Shown in pieces: positions 8,979 through 16,653 of a DNA stretch of 64,000 bases. The notes below the pieces were generated by a model. The model saw only the letters and a program-made list of their open reading frames with translations. It had not been told where the DNA came from and ran no database searches. Positions within the stretch are counted from its first letter, which is position 1. Each line of letters begins with the position of its first letter. This DNA is from Microcaldota archaeon (GTDB lineage: Archaea > Micrarchaeota > Micrarchaeia > Micrarchaeales > Micrarchaeaceae), in assembly GCA_028866775.1 (NCBI GenBank), contig JAGWHK010000001.1, positions 294,007 through 358,006 on the forward strand, read 5' to 3'. Position numbers and translations under genes: made by a program.

Positions 8979-9746
8979 ATGAAGCTGGGCGGGCACCACA
9001 TAGCCATGATGCACCTGGTAGCCCTGATTCTGCTTGTGGCGCTCGCGGCTTATGGGGCTTACGCCTCCAGAGTATTTCCGGTATCGCTCATCGTTGCGGT
9101 CGTATCATGCTGCCTCATAGACATGGCGATAGGTTTTTACCATAAGAAGGGCCAGAGGGTGCCATGGTCTGCGCTTATAACAGGAGTGATAATAGGCTCG
9201 GTTGCTCCGATCGCCGCGCCCGTTCTGCTTGTAGTGGTTGCTTCTCTTGTTGCTGAGCTGACCAAGCATTTCCTGAAAATGAGGAGCAGGCATTTCCTCA
9301 ATCCTGCTGTCGCCGGACTTCTTGTAGCCCTGCCGGCCTTCGGCGCCGGTGATGAATGGTAGGCCGCAGCAGGGCTGCATGCCTTTGGAATAGTGGTACC
9401 GATTGCAGCGGTCCTCATAATAGCGGCGTATGAAGGAAGAAGATGGGTGGCAGCGATATCTGCGGCTGCGGTAGCGGCAGCGGGGTTAGCGTTAACCGGG
9501 GGCGTTGGACCAGTCGTAGCATTGCTGTCGGTGAACTACTACTTCGCGTTCCTCATGGTTGCAGACCCCAAAACCTCGCCGAACAGGTTGGCCGGCCAGC
9601 TTGCCTATGGGGCTGGAACGGCAGCTCTGATGATACTGCTCGTCCTTCTCAGGCTCCCCTACCCGCTCTTGACAAGCATTCTCGTCGCGAACATTGCTTA
9701 TGCAGGGGCCAGATTCTGGGGCTTGGGCAGTTCCGGTAAACCGTAA
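8979..9746 (+). pseudogene. RnfD/NqrB-family membrane protein interrupted by in-frame TAG
   Basis: One continuous reading frame encodes an RnfD/NqrB-like membrane protein of about 255 residues, but it contains a TAG at 9360-9362. The first 127 residues carry several membrane spans and FLNPAVAGLLV, which matches the RnfD NPAA region. Directly after the stop, in the same frame, come AAAGLHAFG and then MVADPKTSPNRLAGQLAYG, which matches the RnfD motif around ATDPVTSP..G..YG. The codon before the stop is TGG (W), and homologs often have WW here, so a TGG-to-TAG change is the simplest explanation. Options are a fresh nonsense mutation, a sequencing error, readthrough, or two subunits, with a possible GTG restart at 9393. 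TAG is a normal stop elsewhere in this window, for example gatC and the SDR gene. Confidence 0.75.
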
Positions 9747-9758
9747 TATTCCGAACAG

Positions 9759-9767
9759 GATTTATAG
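9759..9767 (+). promoter_or_regulatory. TATA box before a possible micro-gene
   Basis: GATTTATAG lies just behind the RnfD-like gene and predicts a start of transcription near 9790. The only reading frame it serves is the 25-codon one at 9800. Confidence 0.4.
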
Positions 9768-9799
9768 TCCAACTGCGTTATTCCAATGGGTTGGGTGAT

Positions 9800-9877
9800 A
9801 TGGACAGATTGCAGGCCTACGGGCTGGTGACCGTAGCTGTATTGGCTGGGTTGACTGCGCTTCTCTTCATGGGTTGA
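9800..9877 (+). CDS. Possible 25-residue single-span membrane peptide
   Basis: An ATG at 9800 opens 25 codons. They give a short polar head (MDRLQAYG) and then a run of hydrophobic residues ending in LLFMG and TGA, i.e. a typical one-pass membrane micro-peptide. A TATA element at 9759-9767 predicts transcription starting about 10 bases earlier. It sits behind the RnfD-like gene and could be a small subunit of the same complex. Coding status rests only on hydrophobicity and the promoter. Confidence 0.3.
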   Translation: MDRLQAYGLVTVAVLAGLTALLFMG

Positions 9878-9922
9878 TGAGCTCTGGCGCGCAATGGGGA
9901 GCGTCGTCCAGCTGCTGCTGTG

Positions 9923-10933
9923 TCATTTGAAGCTTCTGAGGAGTTCGTCCCGGCTAGTGACAGCCGTGCCCACCTTGCCTACCACTATTCCGGCAGCGTG
10001 GTTCGATAGAATCGCGGCCTCCACAAGAGAGGCGCCGCCTGCCCTTGCAAGTGTGAATGTAGCCATAACAGTGTCGCCTGCCCCGGAAACATCATAAACG
10101 CTTTGTGCGACTGTTGGTATGTGCAGTGGCTTTTGACCCCTCTGGCAGAGCAGCATCCCTTGGTTTGCAAGCGTGATCATCAGGACCTTGGGCTGAAACT
10201 GTTCCAGGATCTGGTTAGAGGCTGAGAGAAGCTGTTTGTCATTTAATGGGCTGGTGTCAGGGTTTTCATCCTCGATCTTTGCAAACTGGAACGCCTCCTT
10301 GCGGTTAGGCTTCATCATTGAAAAGCCCCTCAGCTTCAGGTTCCGGGCCGGCCTAGAGTCGATGTTTATCTGAAGGCTACGCTCATCGCAGAGCGATTTG
10401 ACCCTTTCCAGGAGATTTTGGGTAACAACCCCCTTTGCATAATCGCCAACTATCACTGCCGATGCACGATCAAGCCTTGGTCTTAGGGAGTCAAAGAGGC
10501 GGGCCTCCATGTTTTTGCTTATTTCCTCTCTTGTTTCCCTGTCGTAGCGCACAAGCTGCTGGGTATGTGCGATAACTCGCGTCTTTGTTGTAGTAGGGCG
10601 GGAGCTGGGGAACATGCCGCTACATGCAATATTTTGATCACGAAGGAGAGCCCTAAGCTCGCGCGCCGGCTCGTCCCTTCCGACTATCCCAAAGATTTCT
10701 GCATTGGCACCGAGCGCGGCAAGGTTACGCGCCACGTTCGCTGCGCCACCGGGCATGGACTCTTGGTTCTTTACTTCTACTACTGGTACAGGGGCCTCTG
10801 GGGAGATTCGGCTGGCAGTTCCCCAGATGAAACGGTCAACCATGAGGTCTCCGATCACCAGGATGCGCGTTTTGCTGGCAGAGTCCAGAATCTGCCGCGC
10901 TCTGGATCTCGTAATGGTTTTCTTAGCTGACAT
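9923..10933 (-). CDS. PfkB-family sugar kinase, RfaE/HldE domain I-like (heptose 7-phosphate kinase)
   Basis: A 336-residue PfkB kinase close to the kinase half of bacterial HldE/RfaE, which makes D-glycero-beta-D-manno-heptose 1,7-bisphosphate on the way to ADP-heptose. Diagnostic parts are GDLMVDRFIWG, the RISPEAPVPVVEV stretch typical of RfaE, PGGAANVARN for sugar binding, and DVSGAGDTVMA with the catalytic Asp. The adenylyltransferase domain of bifunctional HldE is absent and no other heptose gene is in the window, so the substrate is an inference from similarity. It has its own TATA box, so it is probably transcribed separately from the upstream TCA-type operon. Confidence 0.82.
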   Translation of the reverse strand: MSAKKTITRSRARQILDSASKTRILVIGDLMVDRFIWGTASRISPEAPVPVVEVKNQESMPGGAANVARNLAALGANAEIFGIVGRDEPARELRALLRDQNIACSGMFPSSRPTTTKTRVIAHTQQLVRYDRETREEISKNMEARLFDSLRPRLDRASAVIVGDYAKGVVTQNLLERVKSLCDERSLQINIDSRPARNLKLRGFSMMKPNRKEAFQFAKIEDENPDTSPLNDKQLLSASNQILEQFQPKVLMITLANQGMLLCQRGQKPLHIPTVAQSVYDVSGAGDTVMATFTLARAGGASLVEAAILSNHAAGIVVGKVGTAVTSRDELLRSFK

Positions 10934-10970
10934 AGTCTCGTTCCAAGGTATAGAGAGGTCTATTTTAGGA

Positions 10971-10980
10971 AATATTTATA
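10971..10980 (-). promoter_or_regulatory. TATA box for the heptose-kinase-like gene
   Basis: TATAAATATT on the minus strand lies about 42 bases before the ATG at 10933, giving a short leader of about 15 bases. Confidence 0.6.
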
Positions 10981-11011
10981 GGATTCGGATTACCTGTTCG
11001 GGCGGGTTTGT

Positions 11012-11941
11012 CTATTGGCCGTGCCCTTCCGCTAGGGCTTTCCCTACCTTGGCTGCTATCTCAGCACCTGCCCTGTGGATCGCCTCCCTTGTTGAGGCAC
11101 CGAGATGAGGGGTGATTATCAGGGTGTCCAGCCTTCTGGCCTCCCTAGCAAACATATTGCCGATGCCGGTGAGTGGCTCCTCGGGAAAGACATCCAGCGC
11201 CGCTCCGGCGATGATGCCGCTTTTCAGCGCATGGATTAGATCCCTGGAATTTACCACCTCGCCCCTTGATGTGTTGACCAGCAGGGCTGTCCGCTTCATC
11301 ATCCTGAGCTGTCTTAAGGAGATCATGTGCCTTGTCTCTCCAGTTAAGACAGGATGCAGAGTCACTATATCAGAATCCTTGAGGAGCCTTTCGAGATTGA
11401 CCATCCTGACCCCTTTCGGGCTTGCATATGGGTCGTATCCCATAACTTTCATCCCAAACCCCCTTGCGTGTTCGGCAACCCTGCTGCCTATCCTTCCAAC
11501 CCCTATTATTCCGAGTGTCCGCCCCTCCAGCTGCGCGCCTATGAACATTGCTCTCTTCCATCGCCCTTGCTTCATGCTCTCGAAGGCCCAAGGAACCTTC
11601 CTGGCCAGGCTAAGCATGAGCGCCATGGTATGCTCTGCAGTAGAAGTTGTGTGAGCACCGTGGAGGCCTATTATCTTTATTCCATGCTTTGCCGCATACT
11701 CGGTGTCTATATGGCCTAGTCCCGTTGTCGCAGAGCCTATTACTTTGAGCCTCTTGGCCCTGCTGAGCAGTTTCCTGTCAAGCTTTGTGTCGACTCTAAG
11801 GACTATGGCATCAAATTTATGGATAGATCTCTCCAACTCGCTTCTCGACATGGTCCTTGCGGTTACATCCCCTGCACTTTTCAGTATCTTGACAGCTTGC
11901 TCATCAAAGTATTCGGGATTTGCTATCAGGATGTTTGGCAT
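11012..11941 (-). CDS. D-2-hydroxyacid dehydrogenase (SerA family)
   Basis: NAD-dependent D-isomer 2-hydroxyacid dehydrogenase of 309 residues. It has the Rossmann motif LGIIGVGRIG and the catalytic trio Arg (NTSRGEVV), Glu (DVFPEEP) and His (TPHLGAS). It is similar to the catalytic core of 3-phosphoglycerate dehydrogenase but lacks the C-terminal ACT/ASB regulatory domains, and no other serine-pathway gene is present. As the last gene of the citrate synthase operon it more likely acts on a 2-oxo or 2-hydroxy dicarboxylic acid made by that operon (inference). It starts 8 bases after the preceding stop. Confidence 0.85.
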   Translation of the reverse strand: MPNILIANPEYFDEQAVKILKSAGDVTARTMSRSELERSIHKFDAIVLRVDTKLDRKLLSRAKRLKVIGSATTGLGHIDTEYAAKHGIKIIGLHGAHTTSTAEHTMALMLSLARKVPWAFESMKQGRWKRAMFIGAQLEGRTLGIIGVGRIGSRVAEHARGFGMKVMGYDPYASPKGVRMVNLERLLKDSDIVTLHPVLTGETRHMISLRQLRMMKRTALLVNTSRGEVVNSRDLIHALKSGIIAGAALDVFPEEPLTGIGNMFAREARRLDTLIITPHLGASTREAIHRAGAEIAAKVGKALAEGHGQ

Positions 11942-11949
11942 TCTATCCC

Positions 11950-13359
11950 TTATGCACCATAGTGGCCCTGTACCCTTGGGTCGGTCGCCTTTATTATCTT
12001 GGTGACAGAGCTCTTGTTGAATCCCTTGAACCCCTGTGCCCGTTCCAGGTTCTCCATGTGGCTTCCGATTGCGCCCTCCCTGTCAAACTTTTTGTACTGC
12101 TGGTCTGTTATGGACCCGGACTCCAACAATTTGTCCAGCCTCTTCCTGTCGACCTGCCATATCTCCCCTGCAGTGAATGCCTGTTTCAGGAAGGCGAAGT
12201 AGGAGAATGGCGGCAGGACATTTATCCCGTATTTGGGAAGGTCTATCTTCAGCCTCTCGAAATCGAATCTCGCCTCCAGGTGGTGCATTCCGGCCTGCAG
12301 TATGCTCTCTCCATGTAAACCTATCCAAAGCCCCACAGTGCCCAGATTCTTTCTCTGCTCAAGGCCCTTGTGGGGGAAGTCGCCCTCGGTCTCCTCTGGA
12401 TAAAGGTCCACATCGGTGAATATGACCACGTTGCAGACAGGATGCTCGAGTATCTGGGCGCCCCATCTAGCCTGGTCGCCTGCGTAGTATTTCTCTCTGC
12501 AGTAATATCCCATCTTTTCGAATATCCTTATCATGGAGGAGAAGTTCGCCCTTGATGAGCGGTATGTGTGATGATCCTGGTTACCCCAGCCCAGTCCCAA
12601 TCTGTCCTGCCTGGACTTTTGCACCTGGCCAGACCTGTTCCTTCTTTCCCAGTAGGCCCTCTCCGACCTGAAGAATGCGTCTGAGACCCTTGCATCGTCA
12701 AGCTGGTGGAGCGACTCGCTTATCAGCCTTTCCACCGCATTCACCCCCTCTTTATCGCTCCCGAAATTTCTCCTCCTCCTGAAGAAGAGGCCAAGCGCGT
12801 CTATGTAATCCTCGATGTCTTCAGACTCCTGTAAAGTGAAGCCATCGTAACCTCGCCGCTCAACCGCGGATAGGACGAATTCGCCATTTTTTGATATCTC
12901 TGCCCTCCTGAACCTTGAGAATGGTGCTCCCTCGGTTTCAACGCCATTGCCGCACATCTGGAGGAAGCTGTCGACCTCGTCGGGCTTCAGGGCCAGTTCC
13001 GTGGTCTTGCGCTTGCCGAGAACTATTGGGAAGAAGTATGACCTGCTATGCCTGTATGCGGTTCCCGATTCCGGCTGGCCGTCAACGGGATCGAACTCCG
13101 AGAAGCCAAGCTTTTCTAGGTGGCTATGCCTCACGCTGGATTCTGGGATCACCATGTGGTCTACCCAGTTGAAGAACCTGGTTGAGGTCTCATTCGCCAT
13201 TCTTTCCGAAAGATTCCTTGCGGCGCGGTTCTTGCTTAAAAAAAGGTCCACCTGCCTGACCATGAATTTCTCTGTTTCGGGGTACAGCTCCCAGTCGAAT
13301 TTCTCGTTTATAGATGCATCATCTCTGTGCTTTTTCGGCTTTGATTGCGTCCTTGGCAT
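11950..13359 (-). CDS. Unknown protein, possibly VOC-fold dioxygenase (HglS/DUF1338-like)
   Basis: A 469-residue soluble protein with no firmly recognised domain. The stretch near residues 280-330 (DHHTYRSSRANF, then IFEKMGYYC, then GAQILEHPVCNVVIFTDVDL) resembles the metal-binding half-module of VOC/glyoxalase-fold enzymes. It is reminiscent of the DUF1338 family, whose member HglS converts 2-oxoadipate to D-2-hydroxyglutarate. A second metal-ligand candidate is MHHLEARFDF near residue 372. The N-terminus is basic and polar, without a signal peptide. The ATG directly follows the ComA-like stop (TGAATG) and the D-2-hydroxyacid dehydrogenase comes next, so a linked reaction is plausible. The fold assignment is tentative. 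Confidence 0.6.
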   Translation of the reverse strand: MPRTQSKPKKHRDDASINEKFDWELYPETEKFMVRQVDLFLSKNRAARNLSERMANETSTRFFNWVDHMVIPESSVRHSHLEKLGFSEFDPVDGQPESGTAYRHSRSYFFPIVLGKRKTTELALKPDEVDSFLQMCGNGVETEGAPFSRFRRAEISKNGEFVLSAVERRGYDGFTLQESEDIEDYIDALGLFFRRRRNFGSDKEGVNAVERLISESLHQLDDARVSDAFFRSERAYWERRNRSGQVQKSRQDRLGLGWGNQDHHTYRSSRANFSSMIRIFEKMGYYCREKYYAGDQARWGAQILEHPVCNVVIFTDVDLYPEETEGDFPHKGLEQRKNLGTVGLWIGLHGESILQAGMHHLEARFDFERLKIDLPKYGINVLPPFSYFAFLKQAFTAGEIWQVDRKRLDKLLESGSITDQQYKKFDREGAIGSHMENLERAQGFKGFNKSSVTKIIKATDPRVQGHYGA

Positions 13360-14199
13360 TCAGCGCACCTTTGACCCCCCATAGTGGTAGAGCTTGTTCC
13401 CCCAAATATTAGGGTCTCCCCATAATTTAAGCCTCCATGCGTTGAATTCAGTCACCTGAGTATGGTCTATGAAGAGGTTTGCATCCCTTGAGACATTGAG
13501 GAGGTACCATTTGAAGACCTCTGGGTCAGCGGCTTCAAACATCCACCTCTCGTAGCCGAACTCCTTTATCAGTTTCATGATCACGTCCTTCCTCCACTTG
13601 TTTGGAGGCAGGTCCTCTGTCAAACCCTCTGACTCTACCATTATTATCTCAGCACCTGAGTCTATCTGGGCTTTCGCCTCAGCCAGGAAGTCCTTTATCG
13701 GCCTCATTCTCGTCTTGTAGCCGACTATGTGTGTGCCCGCGCCTGCGCCGAGCATCATAGATATCTCTGGCTTGGGCTTCATTCCGAGGTCCCTCACCTT
13801 GCTGACCATGGCGAGCTTGTCATCAAGGCTTATCCTTACGAATCCGCTCGATATCTCAACAACGTCGTATCCCAGCTCGCTGCACTCCTCGAAATACCTG
13901 TCCACTGCAGACTTGCCCTGGATTAGGACTCTTTCAACAAATCCGCCCGTAGAGACATAAACATTGTGTCCGTGGCATGCGTCTATTATCTTCCTGACCT
14001 TGCTTTTCTCCATCATCCTCATAGTTCCGCAGGCGAACTTCATTCCATCGAAATACTCGCCCCAGGTGTCAAGGAGGTCTTCTATGTAGGTCAGGGTTGG
14101 CGATGATGCATAGTATGGAACCCGTACCTCTACTATGCCCTTCTTCCTGGGCTTCTTTGGAAGCCCATTTATGTTTACGAATTGGAACGCCTTTGCCAT
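13360..14199 (-). CDS. Phosphosulfolactate synthase-like protein (ComA family)
   Basis: TIM-barrel protein of the ComA family, whose archetype adds sulfite to phosphoenolpyruvate in coenzyme M synthesis. Supporting stretches are the early LPKKPRKKG, GEYFDGMKFACGT, the HGHNVYVSTGGFVE strand, and GYDVVEISSGFVRI. No CoM-pathway partner is in the window and non-methanogen homologs of unknown role are known, so the true reaction may differ. The start at 14199 is decided by a good ribosome-binding site (AAGGTGAGG) that includes the stop of the PrpD-like gene; the longer frame to 14247 would overlap that gene. Confidence 0.8.
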   Translation of the reverse strand: MAKAFQFVNINGLPKKPRKKGIVEVRVPYYASSPTLTYIEDLLDTWGEYFDGMKFACGTMRMMEKSKVRKIIDACHGHNVYVSTGGFVERVLIQGKSAVDRYFEECSELGYDVVEISSGFVRISLDDKLAMVSKVRDLGMKPKPEISMMLGAGAGTHIVGYKTRMRPIKDFLAEAKAQIDSGAEIIMVESEGLTEDLPPNKWRKDVIMKLIKEFGYERWMFEAADPEVFKWYLLNVSRDANLFIDHTQVTEFNAWRLKLWGDPNIWGNKLYHYGGSKVR

Positions 14200-14203
14200 G
14201 ACC

Positions 14204-15556
14204 TCACCTTTTCTCAAATAAGCATGCAACGTCTTTAAGCCTTTCAAATTTGTTCAGTTCTGAAAGCAGGCTCGACATTTGACCATGTGTCAGATACCGC
14301 TTTGTCAGCCCCTCGAACTTCTCCTTAAGCTCACCGCTACTCATGGGATTCTTCGGATGGCCCTTCTGGTATAGGACTTCCTCATCAATCACCCTGCCGC
14401 CTTTCAGTTTTATCACAACCTCGTTTGCGATGCAGCTTGGATAAATGCGGGTCAATCCCTTCTTTTCCTTAACTGTCACGCGTCTAAGCAATGAGACTAT
14501 GTCAGCTCTTCTGAATCTTGACTTCAGGTATGAGGAGTTGTCGATCTTGCCATCTATCAGTGCAGCGCAGACTATGTATGGAAGGCTGTGGTCAGCGGTT
14601 TCCTTCGTCATGGGATTCCACTTCTCGGGGCCGGTACCGAGTACTTTGTATCCGCTTTCTGTTGTGAGTATATCTATTTTTTCTATCTGTTTTATCGAAT
14701 CGATCTTCTTCCTAGCTTTCAATGCAGCGGTTATTGCGCTCTGCGACCTTATCTCTGCAGGATAATACTTTGTTATGCGCTCGTTTATCTTGAAGCTGCC
14801 CCCATTTCCGCCAAACTTGCTTGTGGGAAAGGGGAACTTGCCGCTCACCTGATTCCAGAATCCCATCTCCCCTTCGAATATAGGCGCAGGCCCTGTCATC
14901 CCATCTGCAGCCAGCATGGCCGAGAAGATCGCGTTTCGCGCTGCATTGGGGAAGGAGACCGCCTTCCACATCGAAAGCTCGCCGGCGCGGACCTGCCTCA
15001 TCGCTATGTTGGCATTCAATGCGATGTTTATCGCCTGCGCTGTTTGTTCTACAGTGAGTCCCATCAAGAGTGAAGAGCATGCCGCGACGCTTACAAGGCC
15101 GTAGCTCGTGTGGTCCCATCCCCTCTTCCAGAGGCTTGCCGCATCGGAAAGCCTGCACTGCATCTCGTAAGCCAGCGCTATTGCAAGCAACGCCTCCTTT
15201 CCGCTGCTCTTCTGCCATTCCGCCACCGCCAGCAGCGGCATTATATTGTCGCTCGGGTGGGCGAACTCCTTGGCCTCGTAAGAGTCATTGTAATCGAAAT
15301 ACCTTGCCATTATTCCGTTCACGAACCCAGCGCAGGATGCGTCGCTCCTCTGTCCAGAATTTATTATCGAGCAGGGGAACGAGGGGCCACCTGGTATGAC
15401 CTTCTTTGCTATCTCCGCCGGCCTTTCGTGTGACGCGCCTATCGCGCATCCGAATGTGTCAATTATTGCGTCCTTTGTTATCCTTACAGTAGATTGCGGC
15501 AAATCACCGAATCTAACCGAATTAACGTATTTCGATATCTCTTCTGCTATTGTCAT
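14204..15556 (-). CDS. MmgE/PrpD family protein (2-methylcitrate dehydratase/aconitase-like)
   Basis: A 450-residue member of the MmgE/PrpD fold, which includes 2-methylcitrate dehydratase and cis-aconitate-handling enzymes and needs no Fe-S cluster. Recognisable segments are KDAIIDTFGCAIGAS near the start, NGIMARYFDYND with the conserved Asp, HPSDNIMPLLA, and WDHTSYGLVSVAA. No methylcitrate-cycle gene (PrpB or PrpC in the strict sense) is visible. It lies between isocitrate dehydrogenase and a ComA-like gene, behind citrate synthase, so it may isomerise or dehydrate citrate in place of aconitase (inference). Confidence 0.87.
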   Translation of the reverse strand: MTIAEEISKYVNSVRFGDLPQSTVRITKDAIIDTFGCAIGASHERPAEIAKKVIPGGPSFPCSIINSGQRSDASCAGFVNGIMARYFDYNDSYEAKEFAHPSDNIMPLLAVAEWQKSSGKEALLAIALAYEMQCRLSDAASLWKRGWDHTSYGLVSVAACSSLLMGLTVEQTAQAINIALNANIAMRQVRAGELSMWKAVSFPNAARNAIFSAMLAADGMTGPAPIFEGEMGFWNQVSGKFPFPTSKFGGNGGSFKINERITKYYPAEIRSQSAITAALKARKKIDSIKQIEKIDILTTESGYKVLGTGPEKWNPMTKETADHSLPYIVCAALIDGKIDNSSYLKSRFRRADIVSLLRRVTVKEKKGLTRIYPSCIANEVVIKLKGGRVIDEEVLYQKGHPKNPMSSGELKEKFEGLTKRYLTHGQMSSLLSELNKFERLKDVACLFEKR

Positions 15557-15557
15557 C

Positions 15558-16646
15558 TCAACCGATCTCGCTGATTATCGCGTCAGTCATCTCTGTTGTG
15601 GTGGAGGGGTTCCTTGACTTGAGGTCATACGTGACCCGCTTGTTGGCCTTTATTACCTTCATGGTTGCGGATTCCAACGACTTGGCTGCCTTAGCCTCTC
15701 CCACATGATGTAGCATCATCACGCCACTTAGTATTGATGCGGTAGGATTCGCCTCATTTTTCCCTGCATGCTTCGGGGCGCTGCCATGGACAGGCTCGAA
15801 TATCGCAGCATCCCTGCCCATGTTTCCGCTAGGCGCAAGGCCCGGCCCTCCCACCAGCCCGGCGCACAGGTCGGATATTATGTCACCATACAGGTTGGGG
15901 CACACAAGAATGTCAAATTCCTCCGGCCGCATTACAAGGTGCGCACACACGTCATCCACTATCATCTCCCCATATTTTATGCTCCCGTGCCTCTTTGCGA
16001 CCGATTCGCCGCACTTTATGAAAAGCCCGTCAGTGAACTTGAGTATGTTTGCCTTGTGGACTGCCGTTATCTTCTTCCTCTTATTATGCTTTGCATAGTC
16101 GAAAGCAAAGTCAAAGATTCTGGAGCTCCCCGATTTTGAGATTGTCTTGAACGCTATCGCGCTTCCATGGGCAACGGCCCTCCCAAGATTCTTCTTTGCG
16201 ATTTTTGACAGCGAAGATGCCATCCTGGAACCCTCGGCAAACTCTATCCCGTTATATAGGTCCTCGCTGTTCTCCCTTATTACCACCAGGTTGACATCCT
16301 CATACCGGCTCGGTGCCCCTTTGATGCTGCGGGAAGGCCTCACGTTAGCAAAAAGTGAGAGCCTCTGCCGGAGCTCGACGTTTATGCTCCTGAATCCGGA
16401 ACCGATTGGCGTCGTTAGGGGACCCTTCAGCGCAACCCGGTTTCTCCTTATCGAGTCAATGGTCTTGCTTGGAAGGAGGCTTCCAGTGTCTTTTTGCGCT
16501 GATAGGCCAGCGTACTGCCTGTCCCATGTTATCGAGATATCGTTCCTCTCCGCGACGGCCTCTATGCATCTCCTTGCGGCGTTGCTCACCTCCGGCCCTA
16601 TGCCGTCCCCCTCTATGAAGGTTATCTTGTGATCCATCAAAACCAT
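15558..16646 (-). CDS. NAD-type isocitrate dehydrogenase (isocitrate/isopropylmalate family)
   Basis: A decarboxylating beta-hydroxyacid dehydrogenase of 362 residues. The substrate loop FRSINVELR followed by LFANVRP places Ser and Asn where NAD-dependent isocitrate dehydrogenases have them, rather than the isopropylmalate pattern. VVIRENSEDLYNGIEF and NLYGDIISD provide further substrate and metal ligands. It likely turns isocitrate into 2-oxoglutarate and CO2. A homoisocitrate preference cannot be excluded. It starts 7 bases after the citrate synthase stop; a second ATG three codons in (16637) is also possible. Confidence 0.85.
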   Translation of the reverse strand: MVLMDHKITFIEGDGIGPEVSNAARRCIEAVAERNDISITWDRQYAGLSAQKDTGSLLPSKTIDSIRRNRVALKGPLTTPIGSGFRSINVELRQRLSLFANVRPSRSIKGAPSRYEDVNLVVIRENSEDLYNGIEFAEGSRMASSLSKIAKKNLGRAVAHGSAIAFKTISKSGSSRIFDFAFDYAKHNKRKKITAVHKANILKFTDGLFIKCGESVAKRHGSIKYGEMIVDDVCAHLVMRPEEFDILVCPNLYGDIISDLCAGLVGGPGLAPSGNMGRDAAIFEPVHGSAPKHAGKNEANPTASILSGVMMLHHVGEAKAAKSLESATMKVIKANKRVTYDLKSRNPSTTTEMTDAIISEIG

Positions 16647-16653
16647 GCGACTA

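Noticed and set aside
9360-9362. TAG recoding (for example pyrrolysine) in the RnfD-like gene
   Set aside because: TAG is used as a plain terminator in several genes here, no pyrrolysine genes are seen, and homologs suggest Trp at this place.
14200-14247. Longer N-terminus for the ComA-like protein
   Set aside because: It would overlap the PrpD-like gene, and a good ribosome-binding site directly precedes the ATG at 14199.
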